DNA from: Rathayibacter rhapontici
Lineage (GTDB): Bacteria; Actinomycetota; Actinomycetes; Actinomycetales; Microbacteriaceae
DNA: 44,228 nt
Assembly: GCF_001995175.1 (NCBI RefSeq)
Contig: NZ_MUKN01000033.1
Span: forward strand, 1-44,228
Direction of reading: 5' to 3'
The notes beneath the pieces are model-generated. The model had not been told where the DNA came from, ran no database searches, and saw only the letters and a program-made list of their open reading frames with translations. The position numbers and the translations under genes were made by a program. This document shows positions 1 through 8,941 of this stretch, one piece after another; position 1 is the stretch's first letter, and each line of letters opens with the position of its first letter.

Positions 1-471
1 CGGCGGTCGGTCCCGCCCTGCGCGGGCTCCTGCTCCCAGCCGCGCAGCCGAGCCGCGGCGGTGCGGAGCACCAGCTCCCGCGACCATCCCGACGATGCTC
101 GGAGCCGCGGCGAGGCCGGTCGCGCCCTCCCGCGTCACCGCGGCCAGTGCGCCCAGGCCGGCGACCACGACCAGGAGCAGCGCCCCGAGCGGCGGGCGGC
201 GGAACTCCAGCAGGCCCGCGGCGACCGCCAGCAGCGCGACGGCGAAGGCCAGCGAGAGGAGGAGGACGAGCTTGTCCCCCGTGCCGAAGAGCGCGATGGT
301 CGCGTCCTTCACGCCGGCCGGCACGATGTCGATCACGAAGCCGCCGACCGCGACGAGCGGACCGCCCCCCGCACCGGTGAACACGGCCACGAGCTCGGCG
401 CTCGCGAGCGCGACGGCGGCGGCGGCAATCCCCGTGAGGATCGCGAGCAGTGCGGCTCTTCTGGGGGGCAT
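1..471 (-). CDS. Membrane-anchored molybdopterin oxidoreductase-like protein, N-terminal part (partial)
   Basis: The reading frame starts at an ATG (471) and runs off the left edge. It encodes an N-terminal membrane region with about four to five hydrophobic helices, containing GGFVIDIVPAGVKDATIALF and FGTGDKLVLLLSLAFAVALL. From memory this matches the membrane head of actinobacterial sulfite-oxidase-like molybdopterin oxidoreductases, in which the catalytic domain follows. The catalytic domain lies outside the window, so the function is inferred. After GMVAGA (about position 75) the frame reads low-quality GAPHRRGSAA. The neighbouring frame reads VLRTAAARLRGWEQEPAQGG, a more natural cytoplasmic loop, so a one-base indel near 70-78 is possible. 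The gene lies 48 bases downstream of ispE on the same strand. Confidence 0.5.
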   Translation of the reverse strand, partial: MPPRRAALLAILTGIAAAAVALASAELVAVFTGAGGGPLVAVGGFVIDIVPAGVKDATIALFGTGDKLVLLLSLAFAVALLAVAAGLLEFRRPPLGALLLVVVAGLGALAAVTREGATGLAAAPSIVGMVAGAGAPHRRGSAARLGAGARAGRDRPP

Positions 472-519
472 GGCCGCACTCTAAGCCACGGTCCGGAGTG
501 CGGGCTGGGGCGCCGATCG

Positions 520-1455
520 TCAGATCGAGAGCAGTCGTGCCCCGTGCACGGGTCCGGTCACGCGGACCGCCCTGTAGCGTGCCGTCGTCAGCTCCAGCTG
601 GAGCTCGTGCGCCGCGTCGGCGTCGGGCGCGAGGAACGCGACGGTCGGGCCGGAGCCGGACACGAGGCCGCCGAGCGCGCCGCTCTGCTCGCCGCGCTCG
701 AGGATCCGCGCGAGGCCCGGCTGCAGGTGCAGCGCGGGCGCCTGCAGATCGTTGTGCATGGCATCGGCGAGCATCGCCGCGTCGCCCGCCCGCAGCGCCT
801 GCAGCACGTTCGGGTCGACGGACGGCGACGTCGAGATCGGACGGAAGTCGTGCAGGTGGCGCTCGCGGTGCCGGTCCAGCTCGCTGTAGACCTCGGGGGT
901 CGACAGGCCCTGCTCCGAGAGCACGAGGACCCACTCGAACCGGCCCTTGGCCAGCGCCGGGCTCAGCTCGTCGCCGCGGCCCACTCCGATCGCCGTGCCG
1001 CCGGTGAAGGCGAAGGGCACATCGGCGCCCAGGCTCGCGGCGATGCCGAGGAGCTGCTCGCGGGTGCACGCCGTGCCCCAGAGCGCGTCGCAGGCGAGCA
1101 GCGTGGCGGCGGCGTCGGCCGACCCGCCGCCCATGCCGCCCGCGATCGGGACGTTCTTCTCGATCTCGAGATGCACGCCCCGGCGGTACCCCGTGGCCCG
1201 TGCGAGCGCTCTCGCGGCCTTGATGGCGAGGTTGCTGCCGTCGACCGCCAGGCCGGACGTGTCGATCGAGCCGGAGAAGGCGACCGAGAAGTCCGGAGCG
1301 GCGCTGGCGCGCACGTCCTCGTAGAGCGACAGCGACTGGAAGGCCGTGGCGAGCTCGTGGTAGCCGTCGTCGCGGACCGCCCCCACTTTGAGGAAGACGT
1401 TGATCTTGCCGGGAGCCCGCGCGTGGACCACGGTCGACGTCGCGCGAGCAGCCAT
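520..1455 (-). CDS. ispE: 4-diphosphocytidyl-2-C-methyl-D-erythritol kinase IspE
   Basis: This GHMP-family kinase phosphorylates the 2-hydroxyl of CDP-methylerythritol in the non-mevalonate isoprenoid pathway, in the cytosol. The 311 residues fit the family length. The N-terminal substrate motif [12 protein letters not shown], the glycine-rich ATP loop [18 protein letters not shown] and the C-terminal [16 protein letters not shown] are all visible. The gene lies 9 bases after rsmA and is probably co-transcribed with tatD-rsmA. The ATG at 1455 is also preceded, 6 bases away, by TAGCTT, whose first three bases are the rsmA stop codon, so an internal leaderless promoter is possible. The identification is very secure. 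Confidence 0.97.
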   Translation of the reverse strand: MAARATSTVVHARAPGKINVFLKVGAVRDDGYHELATAFQSLSLYEDVRASAAPDFSVAFSGSIDTSGLAVDGSNLAIKAARALARATGYRRGVHLEIEKNVPIAGGMGGGSADAAATLLACDALWGTACTREQLLGIAASLGADVPFAFTGGTAIGVGRGDELSPALAKGRFEWVLVLSEQGLSTPEVYSELDRHRERHLHDFRPISTSPSVDPNVLQALRAGDAAMLADAMHNDLQAPALHLQPGLARILERGEQSGALGGLVSGSGPTVAFLAPDADAAHELQLELTTARYRAVRVTGPVHGARLLSI

Positions 1456-1464
1456 GCCTCCAAG

Positions 1465-2439
1465 CTACAGGGTGGCGGAGGGGCCCTCGTCCCGGTCCGA
1501 GCCGTCGTCGTCGGGGTCGTCCGAGCCCGACTCGGGCAGCGCACCGCCCCGGGTCGGCACGAGCGCCGGATCCAGGGTCCGGCCCAGCGCGACGAAGGAC
1601 TCGACGGTCAGCTCCTCGCCCCGCGCCGTCTGCGGGACGCCCGCGGACTCGAGGGCGGTGATCGCGGCGGCACTGTCGCCGAACAGCGTGGCGAGCGACT
1701 GCCGCAGCATCTTCCTCCGCTGGGCGAACGCCGCGTCGACGACGGCGAAGACGGCCCGGCGCAGGGCCTCGTCACCCGGCTCCTCGCCGCGCTGGAACGA
1801 CACGAGCACGCTGTCGACGTTGGGGACGGGCCAGAAGATCTGCCGCGAGACGGTGCCGCCGGTCGAGAACGAGCCGAACCACGCCGCCTTGACGCTCGGC
1901 CCGCCGTAGACCTTCGAGCCGGGACCCGCGGCGAGGCGGAGGCCGACCTCGGACTGCACCATCACGACGCCCGAGCGGATGCTCGGGAAGTGCTCGAGGA
2001 AGTGCAGCAGCACCGGCACCGAGATGTTGTACGGGAGGTTCGCGACCAGCCGCACGGGCCCGCCCGGCAGCTCGAGCACCTTCATCGCGTCGGCGTGCAC
2101 GACGTGCAGCTCGGCACCGGGAGCCATCAGCTCGACCGTGTGCGGCAGCTGCTCGGCGAGGCGCCCGTCGATCTCGACGGCGACGACCTGCGCGCCCACC
2201 TCGAGCAGGCCCAGCGTCAGGGAGCCCAGGCCCGGGCCGATCTCGACGACCGTCTCGCCCGCCCGCACTCCGGCGAGCTTGACGATGCGGCGCACGGTGT
2301 TGGCGTCGTGCACGAAGTTCTGGCCGAGCTTCTTGGTCGGAGTGACGTCGAGCAGCTGCGCGAGATCGCGGATCTCGGCGGGGCCGAGCAGTCGAGGGAC
2401 GGACGCCGCCTCGACCTCGGCCGCGTGACGGCCGCTCAT
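1465..2439 (-). CDS. rsmA: 16S rRNA dimethyladenosine transferase RsmA (KsgA)
   Basis: RsmA uses S-adenosylmethionine to dimethylate two adjacent adenines in helix 45 of 16S rRNA, a late step in small-subunit assembly. The 324-residue product has the entry motif KKLGQNFVHDANTVRRIV, the SAM-binding motif VVEIGPGLGSLTLGLL, the acidic VEIDGRL strand and the catalytic NLPYNIS motif. The frame is open further upstream, but the ATG at 2439 is chosen because its ATGA overlaps the tatD stop by four bases, which implies translational coupling, and because the homology begins soon after. The last 40 residues are acidic and low complexity (SGSDDPDDDGSDRDEG). Confidence 0.96.
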   Translation of the reverse strand: MSGRHAAEVEAASVPRLLGPAEIRDLAQLLDVTPTKKLGQNFVHDANTVRRIVKLAGVRAGETVVEIGPGLGSLTLGLLEVGAQVVAVEIDGRLAEQLPHTVELMAPGAELHVVHADAMKVLELPGGPVRLVANLPYNISVPVLLHFLEHFPSIRSGVVMVQSEVGLRLAAGPGSKVYGGPSVKAAWFGSFSTGGTVSRQIFWPVPNVDSVLVSFQRGEEPGDEALRRAVFAVVDAAFAQRRKMLRQSLATLFGDSAAAITALESAGVPQTARGEELTVESFVALGRTLDPALVPTRGGALPESGSDDPDDDGSDRDEGPSATL

Positions 2440-3359
2440 GCGAGCTGTCCCACGGGCTCCGTCGGCTCCGATCCGACCTCGCCGCCCCACTCGCCGTAGA
2501 CCTGCTCGGTGTTGGAGGCGATCGTCGCAGCCAGGTGCCCCACGTCGGTCTCGAGGTGCGCGGCCATGGCGCGCAGCGTGTGCGGGAGGAGGTAGGGGGC
2601 GTTCGGGCGTCCGCGCAGCGGCATCGGAGTGAGGAACGGCGCGTCCGTCTCGACGAGGATCAGGTGCCGCGGAGTGACGGCGAGCGCCTCGCGGAGCGGC
2701 TCCGCGTTCTTGAAGGTCACGTTGCCGGCGAACGAGAGGTACCAGCCCTCCTCGGCGCACATCCGGGCCATCTCGGCGTCGCCGGAGAAGCAGTGGAAGA
2801 CGGTGCGCTCGGGGGCGCCGACCCGGCGGAGCGTCTCCATCACCTCGCGGTGGGCGTCGCGGTCGTGGATCTGCAGCGCGATGCCCGCCTCCTTCGCGAT
2901 GCGGATGTGCTCCTCGAACGAGCGCTGCTGCGCCCCGCGGCCGCTCTCGCCGGTGCGGAAGTAGTCGAGACCCGTCTCGCCGACGGCGCGCACGCGGGGC
3001 TGCGTCGAGAGCTCGGCGATCACCGCGAGGGCGTCGTCGAGCTCGCCCCGCGCGTCGAGCTCGGGGGCCTCGTTGGGGTGGATCGCGACGGCGGCGAGCA
3101 TGCGCGGCTCGGAGGCGGCCATCTCGGCCGACCAGCGGCTGGTCGCCACGTCGGTGCCGACCTGGACGACTCCGCGGACGCCGACCGTGGAGGCGCGGTC
3201 GAGCTGCTCGCGGTAGTCGAGCGGCTCGAGGCCGTCGGCGATCTCGAGGTGCGTGTGGTTGTCGTAGACGGGGACCACGAGGGCCTCGGGCAGCGGAGGG
3301 TACGTCAGGTCGCGGCCGGAGGTGTTCTCGCGGGCGCGGACGTGCTGGCTGTCGGTCAT
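2436..3359 (-). CDS. tatD: TatD family metal-dependent hydrolase (DNase)
   Basis: TatD proteins are TIM-barrel, two-metal hydrolases with 3'-5' DNase activity; the physiological role is debated. The 307-residue product shows the metal-ligand HTHLE near the N-terminus, VGETGLDYFR in the middle, QIHDRDA, FHCFSGDAEMA and the late aspartate in ETDAPFLTP. The start at 3359 is preferred over upstream in-frame starts because TAGCCT ends exactly 7 bases before it and because residues upstream look random. The gene leads the tatD-rsmA-ispE unit. The resuscitation-promoting factor gene that often separates tatD from rsmA in actinobacteria is absent here. Confidence 0.94.
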   Translation of the reverse strand: MTDSQHVRARENTSGRDLTYPPLPEALVVPVYDNHTHLEIADGLEPLDYREQLDRASTVGVRGVVQVGTDVATSRWSAEMAASEPRMLAAVAIHPNEAPELDARGELDDALAVIAELSTQPRVRAVGETGLDYFRTGESGRGAQQRSFEEHIRIAKEAGIALQIHDRDAHREVMETLRRVGAPERTVFHCFSGDAEMARMCAEEGWYLSFAGNVTFKNAEPLREALAVTPRHLILVETDAPFLTPMPLRGRPNAPYLLPHTLRAMAAHLETDVGHLAATIASNTEQVYGEWGGEVGSEPTEPVGQLA

Positions 3360-3366
3360 GCGCTCC

Positions 3367-3372
3367 AGGCTA
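3367..3372 (-). promoter_or_regulatory. Probable -10 element of tatD, leaderless spacing
   Basis: On the minus strand TAGCCT is followed by 7 bases and then the tatD ATG (3359), so transcription would begin at or next to the start codon. Confidence 0.6.
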
Positions 3373-3426
3373 CCGGGAGGGCCCGGACGGCCCGCGTTCG
3401 GGGTGACGTCGGCCGCCCCTCCGCCT

Positions 3427-3616
3427 TGCTGGTCGAGGCCGCAGCAGAACCTCTGCCAGGAGCACCCGTCATCCACCATCCCGGCTGAGGAGCACTCTCG
3501 GCCGAGGTTCTGCACCGAGCTCGCTGGTCGAGTCGCCCCGCAGGGCGGATCGAGACCTACCGACTCCGGACATCGGGGATCTCGATACGCCCGCGGAGCG
3601 GGCTACTCGATCAGCG
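3427..3616. repeat. Cluster of GGTCGAG palindromic repeats in the tatD-metG gap
   Basis: The gap between tatD and metG holds three related pieces: a half-site at about 3427-3436, a complete palindrome at about 3522-3556 (GGTCGAG ... CGAGACC) and a complete one in opposite orientation at about 3578-3616 (GATCTCGATACGCCC ... GGGCTACTCGATC). A separate perfect 10-base inverted pair, GCAGAACCTC at 3444-3453 and GAGGTTCTGC at 3504-3513, brackets 50 bases in between. The palindromes can fold as hairpins in either RNA strand and lie between the metG stop and the tatD promoter. They match the family at 43.9-44.1 kb. Confidence 0.8.
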
Positions 3617-3634
3617 GAGGGAGGGCCCGGGCGG

Positions 3635-5215
3635 TCAGCTCGCGGGGGCCTCGATGCGGGGGAAGAGGGCCTCGAGGGTGCCGACGGTCGTGCCGACGGG
3701 CAGGCGGCCCCAGTCGCCCGCCTCGCGGATCGGCTGGGACGCGAGAGCGCCGAGGGACTCCTCGACCCCGAGTGCCGTCCACAGCTTCGCGGTCGCGCGG
3801 GGCACGACCGGCGAGAGCAGCACGGCCAGGGCGCGCAGCCCCTCCGTCGCCGTGTAGAGGACCGTGCCGAGCCGCTCGCGGTCGGCGTCGTTCTTCGCCA
3901 GCGCCCACGGCTCCTGCTCGGTGATGTAGCCGTTCAGCTCGTCGACGATGGTCCACACCGCCGTGATCGCGTCGTGGATGGCAAGGGCGTCGATCGCCGT
4001 GTCGGCCGTGGCGGCCGCGGCGGCGACGGTGCGCTGCACCCGCTCCTCCGCCTCCGTGGCCGCGGCGGGCGCGGGGACCACGCCGTCGTAGTAGCGGTTG
4101 AGCATGGCGATCACGCGCGAGGCGAGGTTGCCGAATCCGTTCGCGAGCTCGGCCTGGTAGCGCGCCGAGAGGTCCTCCCAGGAGAACGAGCCGTCCTGTC
4201 CGAACGTGATCGCGCGCATGAAGTAGTAGCGGAACGCGTCGGAGCCGAAGGTGTCGGTGATCTGCTCGGGTGCGATGCCGGTGAGCTTCGACTTCGACAT
4301 CTTCTCGCCGCCGACGAGCAGCCAGCCGTGGCCGAAGACCTGCTTGGGCACGTCGAGACCTGCGGCCATCAGCATGGCGGGCCAGATCACCGCGTGGAAG
4401 CGGAGGATGTCCTTGCCGACGATGTGGGTCGCCGGCCAGCGGCGGGCGAACTCCTCGTCGTCCTGGCCGTAGCCGACGGCGGTGACGTAGTTGAGCAGGG
4501 CGTCGAACCAGACGTAGACGACGTGCGAGTCGTCCCACGGGACCTTCACGCCCCAGTCGAAGCTGGAGCGCGAGATCGAGAGGTCGGCGAGCCCCTGGCG
4601 CACGAAGCTGACGACCTCGTTGCGGGCCGACTCCGGCTGCACGAAGTCGGGGCGCTCCTCGTAGAGCGCGAGCAGGCGCTCGGTGTACTCGCTCATCTTG
4701 AAGAAGTAGTTCTTCTCGCTGAGCAGCTCGACCGGCTTGGAGTGGATCTTGCAGACGTACTGGCCCTCGTAGTCGCCGGTGCCCTCGTCGAGGTCCGAGA
4801 GCTGCTTGTACTCCTCGCAGCCCACGCAGTAGTAGCCCTCGTACTCGCCGGTGTAGATCGCGCCGCCGTCGTAGAGCTTCTGGAGGAACTTCTGCACGTT
4901 GACCTCGTGCCGCTCGTCCGTGGTGCGGATGAAGTCGTCGTTGGCGATGTCGATGGTGCTGAGCAGGGGCTGCCACGCGGTCTCGACGAGGCGGTCTGCC
5001 CACTCCTGCGGAGTCGTGCCGTTCGCCGTCGCGGTGCGGAGGATCTTCTGGCCGTGCTCGTCGGTGCCGGTGAGCAGCCAGGTGTCGTCACCGGCCTGAC
5101 GGTGCCAGCGGGTCAGCACGTCCGCCGCGACCTCCGTGTACGCGTGCCCGATGTGGGGGACGTCGTTGACGTAGAAGATCGGGGTCGTGAGATAGAAGGA
5201 GGCGCCGTCGGACAT
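3635..5215 (-). CDS. metG: Methionyl-tRNA synthetase MetG
   Basis: This class I synthetase charges tRNA-Met in the cytosol. The 526-residue protein has the HIGH signature in VPHIGHAYTEV, a zinc-knuckle region (CVGCEEYKQL and YVCKIHSKP), the KMSKS loop in GGEKMSKSKLTG and an anticodon-binding helical domain in the C-terminal third. It lacks the C-terminal tRNA-binding extension found in some bacterial enzymes. An ATG at 5215 is chosen over an upstream in-frame one because TAGGAT lies exactly 7 bases before it. It is downstream of rsmI on the same strand with a 52-base gap. Confidence 0.97.
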   Translation of the reverse strand: MSDGASFYLTTPIFYVNDVPHIGHAYTEVAADVLTRWHRQAGDDTWLLTGTDEHGQKILRTATANGTTPQEWADRLVETAWQPLLSTIDIANDDFIRTTDERHEVNVQKFLQKLYDGGAIYTGEYEGYYCVGCEEYKQLSDLDEGTGDYEGQYVCKIHSKPVELLSEKNYFFKMSEYTERLLALYEERPDFVQPESARNEVVSFVRQGLADLSISRSSFDWGVKVPWDDSHVVYVWFDALLNYVTAVGYGQDDEEFARRWPATHIVGKDILRFHAVIWPAMLMAAGLDVPKQVFGHGWLLVGGEKMSKSKLTGIAPEQITDTFGSDAFRYYFMRAITFGQDGSFSWEDLSARYQAELANGFGNLASRVIAMLNRYYDGVVPAPAAATEAEERVQRTVAAAAATADTAIDALAIHDAITAVWTIVDELNGYITEQEPWALAKNDADRERLGTVLYTATEGLRALAVLLSPVVPRATAKLWTALGVEESLGALASQPIREAGDWGRLPVGTTVGTLEALFPRIEAPAS

Positions 5216-5222
5216 GGCGACC

Positions 5223-5228
5223 ATCCTA
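5223..5228 (-). promoter_or_regulatory. Probable -10 element of metG, leaderless spacing
   Basis: TAGGAT on the minus strand ends 7 bases before the metG ATG at 5215, just downstream of the rsmI stop. Confidence 0.55.
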
Positions 5229-5267
5229 TTCACCGCGCGGTGCGGCGCCTCCTGTGTGACGACGCGC

Positions 5268-6089
5268 TCAGCCGCGGCGCGACGCCAGCGCCGCCTCGTA
5301 GAGCTCGCGCCGCGAGAGGCCGGTGCGCTCGGCGACCTCGGCCGACGCCTCCTTGAGCCGCGCCCCGGCGGCGACCCGCGCGAGGACGTCGGCGAGCGCG
5401 TCCTCCTGCGACGCCTCCCGCTCCGGAGCGCCCTGCACGACGAGGCAGATCTCGCCGCGGAGCCCCCCGGCCGCCCACTCGGCGAGCTCGGCCGCCGTGC
5501 CCCGGCGCACCTCCTCGAACATCTTCGTCAGCTCGCGGCACACGACGACCCGGCGCTCGGGCCCCATCGCCTCGACCAGATCGGCGAGCGCGTCGCCGAT
5601 GCGGTGCGGCGACTCGAAGAACACCATCGTGCGGCGCTCGTCGACGAGCGAGCGGAAGGTCGAGACCCGCTCGCCGTGCTTGCGCGGCAGGAAGCCCTCG
5701 AAGCTGAACCGGTCGGTCGGCAGTCCCGAGACGGCGAGCGCCATCAGGACGGCCGAGGGGCCGGGGAGCGCCGTCACCGCGACTCCGGCCGCGACCGCCG
5801 TCTCGACGAGGTGGTAGCCGGGATCGGACACGGTCGGCATGCCGGCGTCGCTGAGGACGAGCAGGTCCTCCTCGCGGGCGAGCTCGACCAGCTCGGCCGC
5901 CCGCTGGCGCTCGTTGTGGTCGTGCAGCGCGTAGAGGGCCGGCCGGTTCTCGATGCCGAGCGCCCGCAGCAGCTGGATCGTGACGCGGGTGTCCTCGGCG
6001 GCGACGTGCTTCGCGGTCGAGAGCGCCTCCACGAGCCGCCGGGAGGCGTCGCCGAGGTTTCCGATGGGCGTGCCCGCGAGGATGATCAT
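5268..6089 (-). CDS. rsmI: 16S rRNA (cytidine-2'-O)-methyltransferase RsmI
   Basis: RsmI methylates the 2'-hydroxyl of a cytidine near position 1402 of 16S rRNA. The 273-residue protein has the tetrapyrrole-methylase fold signatures GTPIGNLGDASRRL at the N-terminus, AAEDTRVT, SDAGMPTVSDPG, ALPGPSAVLMAL, FEGFLPRK and FFESPHRI. The ATG at 6089 is chosen because the family begins a few residues before the GTPIGNLGD strand; the longer open frame upstream carries no recognisable sequence. It is transcribed away from the alcohol dehydrogenase. Confidence 0.95.
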   Translation of the reverse strand: MIILAGTPIGNLGDASRRLVEALSTAKHVAAEDTRVTIQLLRALGIENRPALYALHDHNERQRAAELVELAREEDLLVLSDAGMPTVSDPGYHLVETAVAAGVAVTALPGPSAVLMALAVSGLPTDRFSFEGFLPRKHGERVSTFRSLVDERRTMVFFESPHRIGDALADLVEAMGPERRVVVCRELTKMFEEVRRGTAAELAEWAAGGLRGEICLVVQGAPEREASQEDALADVLARVAAGARLKEASAEVAERTGLSRRELYEAALASRRG

Positions 6090-6198
6090 GCGGCCAGTCT
6101 CCCAGCCCGATCGAGCGCAAGCCCCCTGCGGGGGTCCAGGAGCAGAGCGGAGGGTGGAGGTCCCGCGGCGATCGTGCGCGGGAGGGAGAAGGAGAACC

Positions 6199-7236
6199 GT
6201 GAAGGCAGTGCAGTACCGGCAGATCGGCAGCGAGCCCGAGGTCGTGGAGGTGGACAAGCCCGTGCCCGGGCCGGGCCAGGTCCTGCTCCGGGTGACCGCG
6301 GCGGGCCTCTGCCACTCCGACTCGTTCCTCATGGGTCTCCCCGAGGACCAGTACACCTACGGGCTCCCGCTGACCCTCGGCCACGAAGGCGCCGGAGTCG
6401 TCGATGAGCTGGGCGACGGAGTGACGGGCGTCGAGGTCGGCGATGCGGTGGCGGTCTACGGGCCGTGGGGCTGCGGCGTGTGCCGCACGTGCGCCTCCGG
6501 TCGGGAGAACTACTGCCCGCACGCCGCGGAGCTCGGCATCACCCCGCCCGGTCTCGGCTCGCCCGGCGCGATGGCCGAGTACGTCGTGATCGACGACGTC
6601 CGGCACCTCGTGCCGCTGGGCGACCTCGACCCGGTGGAATCGGTGTCGCTGACGGATGCGGGCCTCACTCCGTACCACGCGATCCGCTCGGTCGCCTCGA
6701 AGCTGGTGCCCGGAGCGACCGCGGTGGTGATCGGCAGCGGGGGCCTCGGCCACATCGGCATCCAGATCCTCAAGGCGATCTCGCCCGTGCGGGTCGTGGT
6801 GCTCGACCTCTCGGACGAGAAGCTGGCCCTGGCCCGCGAGGTCGGCGCCGACGAGACGCTGCGCTCGGACGACGAGGGCGTCGTCGCGCGGATCCGCGAG
6901 CTCACCGACGGCGAGGGCGCGGAGGTCGTCCTCGACTTCGTCGGCGCGGAGCCGACCCTCGAGATCGCCCGCCAGGTGGTCGCGGCCGACGGAGCGGTGC
7001 AGATCGTCGGCATCGGCGGCGGCGTGCTCCCGACCGGGTTCTTCTCCACTCCCTACGGCGCCTCGGTGCGCGCGCCCTACTGGGGCTCGCGGACCGAGCT
7101 GATGGAGGTGCTGGACCTGGCCCGCGCCGGGCTCGTGCGCGTGCACACCGAGCGCTACTCCCTCGACGAGGCGCCGGAGGCGTACCGCCGACTGCACGAC
7201 GGGAAGGTGCGCGGGCGGGCGGTCGTGGTGCCGTGA
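6199..7236 (+). CDS. Zinc-dependent alcohol dehydrogenase, NAD(P)-dependent
   Basis: This is a medium-chain dehydrogenase/reductase of 345 residues, expected to interconvert alcohols and aldehydes or ketones. Catalytic zinc ligands are Cys38 (GLCHSDSF) and His62/Glu63 (GHEGAGVV). The structural zinc is held by Cys92, Cys95, Cys98 and Cys106 (CGVCRTCASGRENYC). The Rossmann loop is GSGGLGHIG near residue 175. The GTG start is chosen from the purine-rich GAGAAGGAG ending 4 bases before it and from the conserved N-terminus. The gene sits between rsmI and the PMT gene, which I recall as near neighbours in many actinobacteria, so it may be a later insertion. Confidence 0.92.
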   Translation: MKAVQYRQIGSEPEVVEVDKPVPGPGQVLLRVTAAGLCHSDSFLMGLPEDQYTYGLPLTLGHEGAGVVDELGDGVTGVEVGDAVAVYGPWGCGVCRTCASGRENYCPHAAELGITPPGLGSPGAMAEYVVIDDVRHLVPLGDLDPVESVSLTDAGLTPYHAIRSVASKLVPGATAVVIGSGGLGHIGIQILKAISPVRVVVLDLSDEKLALAREVGADETLRSDDEGVVARIRELTDGEGAEVVLDFVGAEPTLEIARQVVAADGAVQIVGIGGGVLPTGFFSTPYGASVRAPYWGSRTELMEVLDLARAGLVRVHTERYSLDEAPEAYRRLHDGKVRGRAVVVP

Positions 7237-7244
7237 GGCCCCGT

Positions 7245-7250
7245 TAGCAT
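7245..7250 (+). promoter_or_regulatory. Probable -10 element of the PMT gene, leaderless spacing
   Basis: TAGCAT is followed by 6 bases and the GTG start at 7257, right after the alcohol dehydrogenase stop. Confidence 0.6.
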
Positions 7251-7256
7251 GGCCGG

Positions 7257-8941
7257 GTGACGGACCGACCGCAGCGCGACTTCGACGACCTGCTCCTCGA
7301 CTCCGCCGGAGCGACCCGGTCGGTCCCCGTCGAGCCCGCGGAGGACGTCGCATCGGCACCCCGGGTGCGCGAGCCGCACCCCGACGTGCCGCGGGGCTCC
7401 TGGTTCGACGACGTGTTCGCGCGGCTGACCCTCACCCCGCTCCGGCGACGGCTGTGGGATCTCGGGCTGCCGATCGCCGTGGTCGTGCTCGCGGCCGTGC
7501 TGCGGCTCTGGAACCTCGGCCACCCCCGCTCCCTCGTGTTCGACGAGACCTTCTACGTGAAGGACGCCTGGACGCTCTGGAACCTCGGCTTCGAGGGCGC
7601 CTGGCCGGAGGACCCCGACCCGGGCTTCGCGGCGGGCGACGTCGGCACGTTCACGGGAGCGCCGTCCTTCGTCGTGCACCCGCCGCTGGGCAAGTGGATC
7701 ATCGGACTCGGGATGGGCGTGCTCGGCGCCGACGACAGCGTCGGCTGGCGGATCTCGACCGCGATCGTCGGGATCCTCGCGGTCGCGCTCGTCATCGTCG
7801 TCGGGCGGCTGCTCTTCCGCTCGACGCTGATCGCCTCGCTCGCGGGCCTCTTCCTCGCGCTCGACGGCCACGCGATCGTGATGTCGCGCGTCTCGCTGCT
7901 CGACGGGATCCTCATGCTCGTCGCGCTGTGCGGCGTGACGGCCGTGCTGCTCGACCGCCGCTGGGCGGAGCTGAGGCTCGCCGAGAAGGTCGCGGCGGGG
8001 GCGCTGCCCAGCTGGGGGCCGGTGCTCTGGTGGCGGCCGTGGCTCCTGGTCGCGGGCTTCGTCTTCGGTCTCGCGGCCGGCGTGAAGTGGACCGGGATCT
8101 ACTTCCTCGCGGCCTACGGCGTCTACCTCGTCGTGGTCGACGCGCTGATGCGCCGCCGCGCGGGCGTCCCCTTCTGGGGCAGCGGCGCCGTGCTCAAGCA
8201 GGGTCCGGTGACCTTCCTCCTGGTCGTGCCGATCGCGCTCGTCGCGTACCTCCTCACCTGGACCGGCTGGCTCCGGACCTCGGGCGGCTGGGCCCGGCAG
8301 TGGGCGACGGAGGCCCCGGGCAACGCCTGGACGGGCGCGATGGCGTGGGTGCCCGACTGGGCGCAGAGCCTCTGGCATTACCACGTGCAGATGTACGACT
8401 ACTCGATCAACCTGCGCGCCACGCACCCCTACGAGGCGAACCCGCTCACCTGGCTGCTGATGAGCCGGCCGACCAGCATGTACTTCGTCGACGGGGCCGA
8501 GGGCGTCGACGGCTGCACCGCGGTGCGCTGCGCCGAGGCGATCACCTCGGTGGCGAATCCGCTGATCTGGTACGCCGGAGTCGCCGCGCTGCTCTACCTG
8601 CTCTACCGCCTGGCGCGGTACCGCGAGTGGCGCGCGGGCTTCGTCCTGATGGGCATCGTCGCGGGCTACCTGCCGTGGATGCTGTACCTGGACCGCACGG
8701 TCTTCCAGTTCTACTGCGTCGTGTTCCAGCCGTACATGATGCTCGCGCTCGCGATGACGGCGGGGATCGTGCTGGGCTCGCCGGGCGACCCGGTCCGGAA
8801 GCGGACCCGCGGGATCGTGGTCGTGCTCGGGTTCGTCGTGCTCGCCGCCGCGCTCACCGCCTTCTTCTACCCCCTCTGGACCGGGCAGCAGACCTCGTTC
8901 GCCTTCTGGCAGGCGCACATGTGCTCCCGTCGTGGGTCTGA
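7257..8941 (+). CDS. Dolichyl-phosphate-mannose--protein mannosyltransferase (PMT), frameshift at its extreme C-terminus
   Basis: This is an integral membrane GT-C glycosyltransferase that transfers mannose from polyprenyl-phosphate-mannose to secreted proteins during Sec export. The N-terminal loop carries the DE motif in VFDETFYVKDAW, with HPPLGKW later in the first loop. Multiple membrane helices follow, then the C-terminal PMT region (YSINLRATHPYEANPLTWLL). The frame reads HMCSRRGSD after FAFWQA. Adding one base after 8923 gives HMWLPSWV and a stop at 8939-8941, the conserved PMT ending, for about 561 residues. The uncorrected frame would run on to 9473 as nonsense. The identification is secure and the frameshift is almost certainly a sequence error. 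Confidence 0.93.

Noticed and set aside
61..2499. Very long plus-strand open frame (812 codons) over ispE, rsmA and tatD
   Set aside because: It is antisense to three well-conserved genes, is dominated by Arg/Gly/Asp/Glu shadow composition and shows no recognisable motif.
6090..6198. Riboswitch before the alcohol dehydrogenase
   Set aside because: Only a small CCCCC-TGC-GGGGG hairpin is present, with no known riboswitch core.
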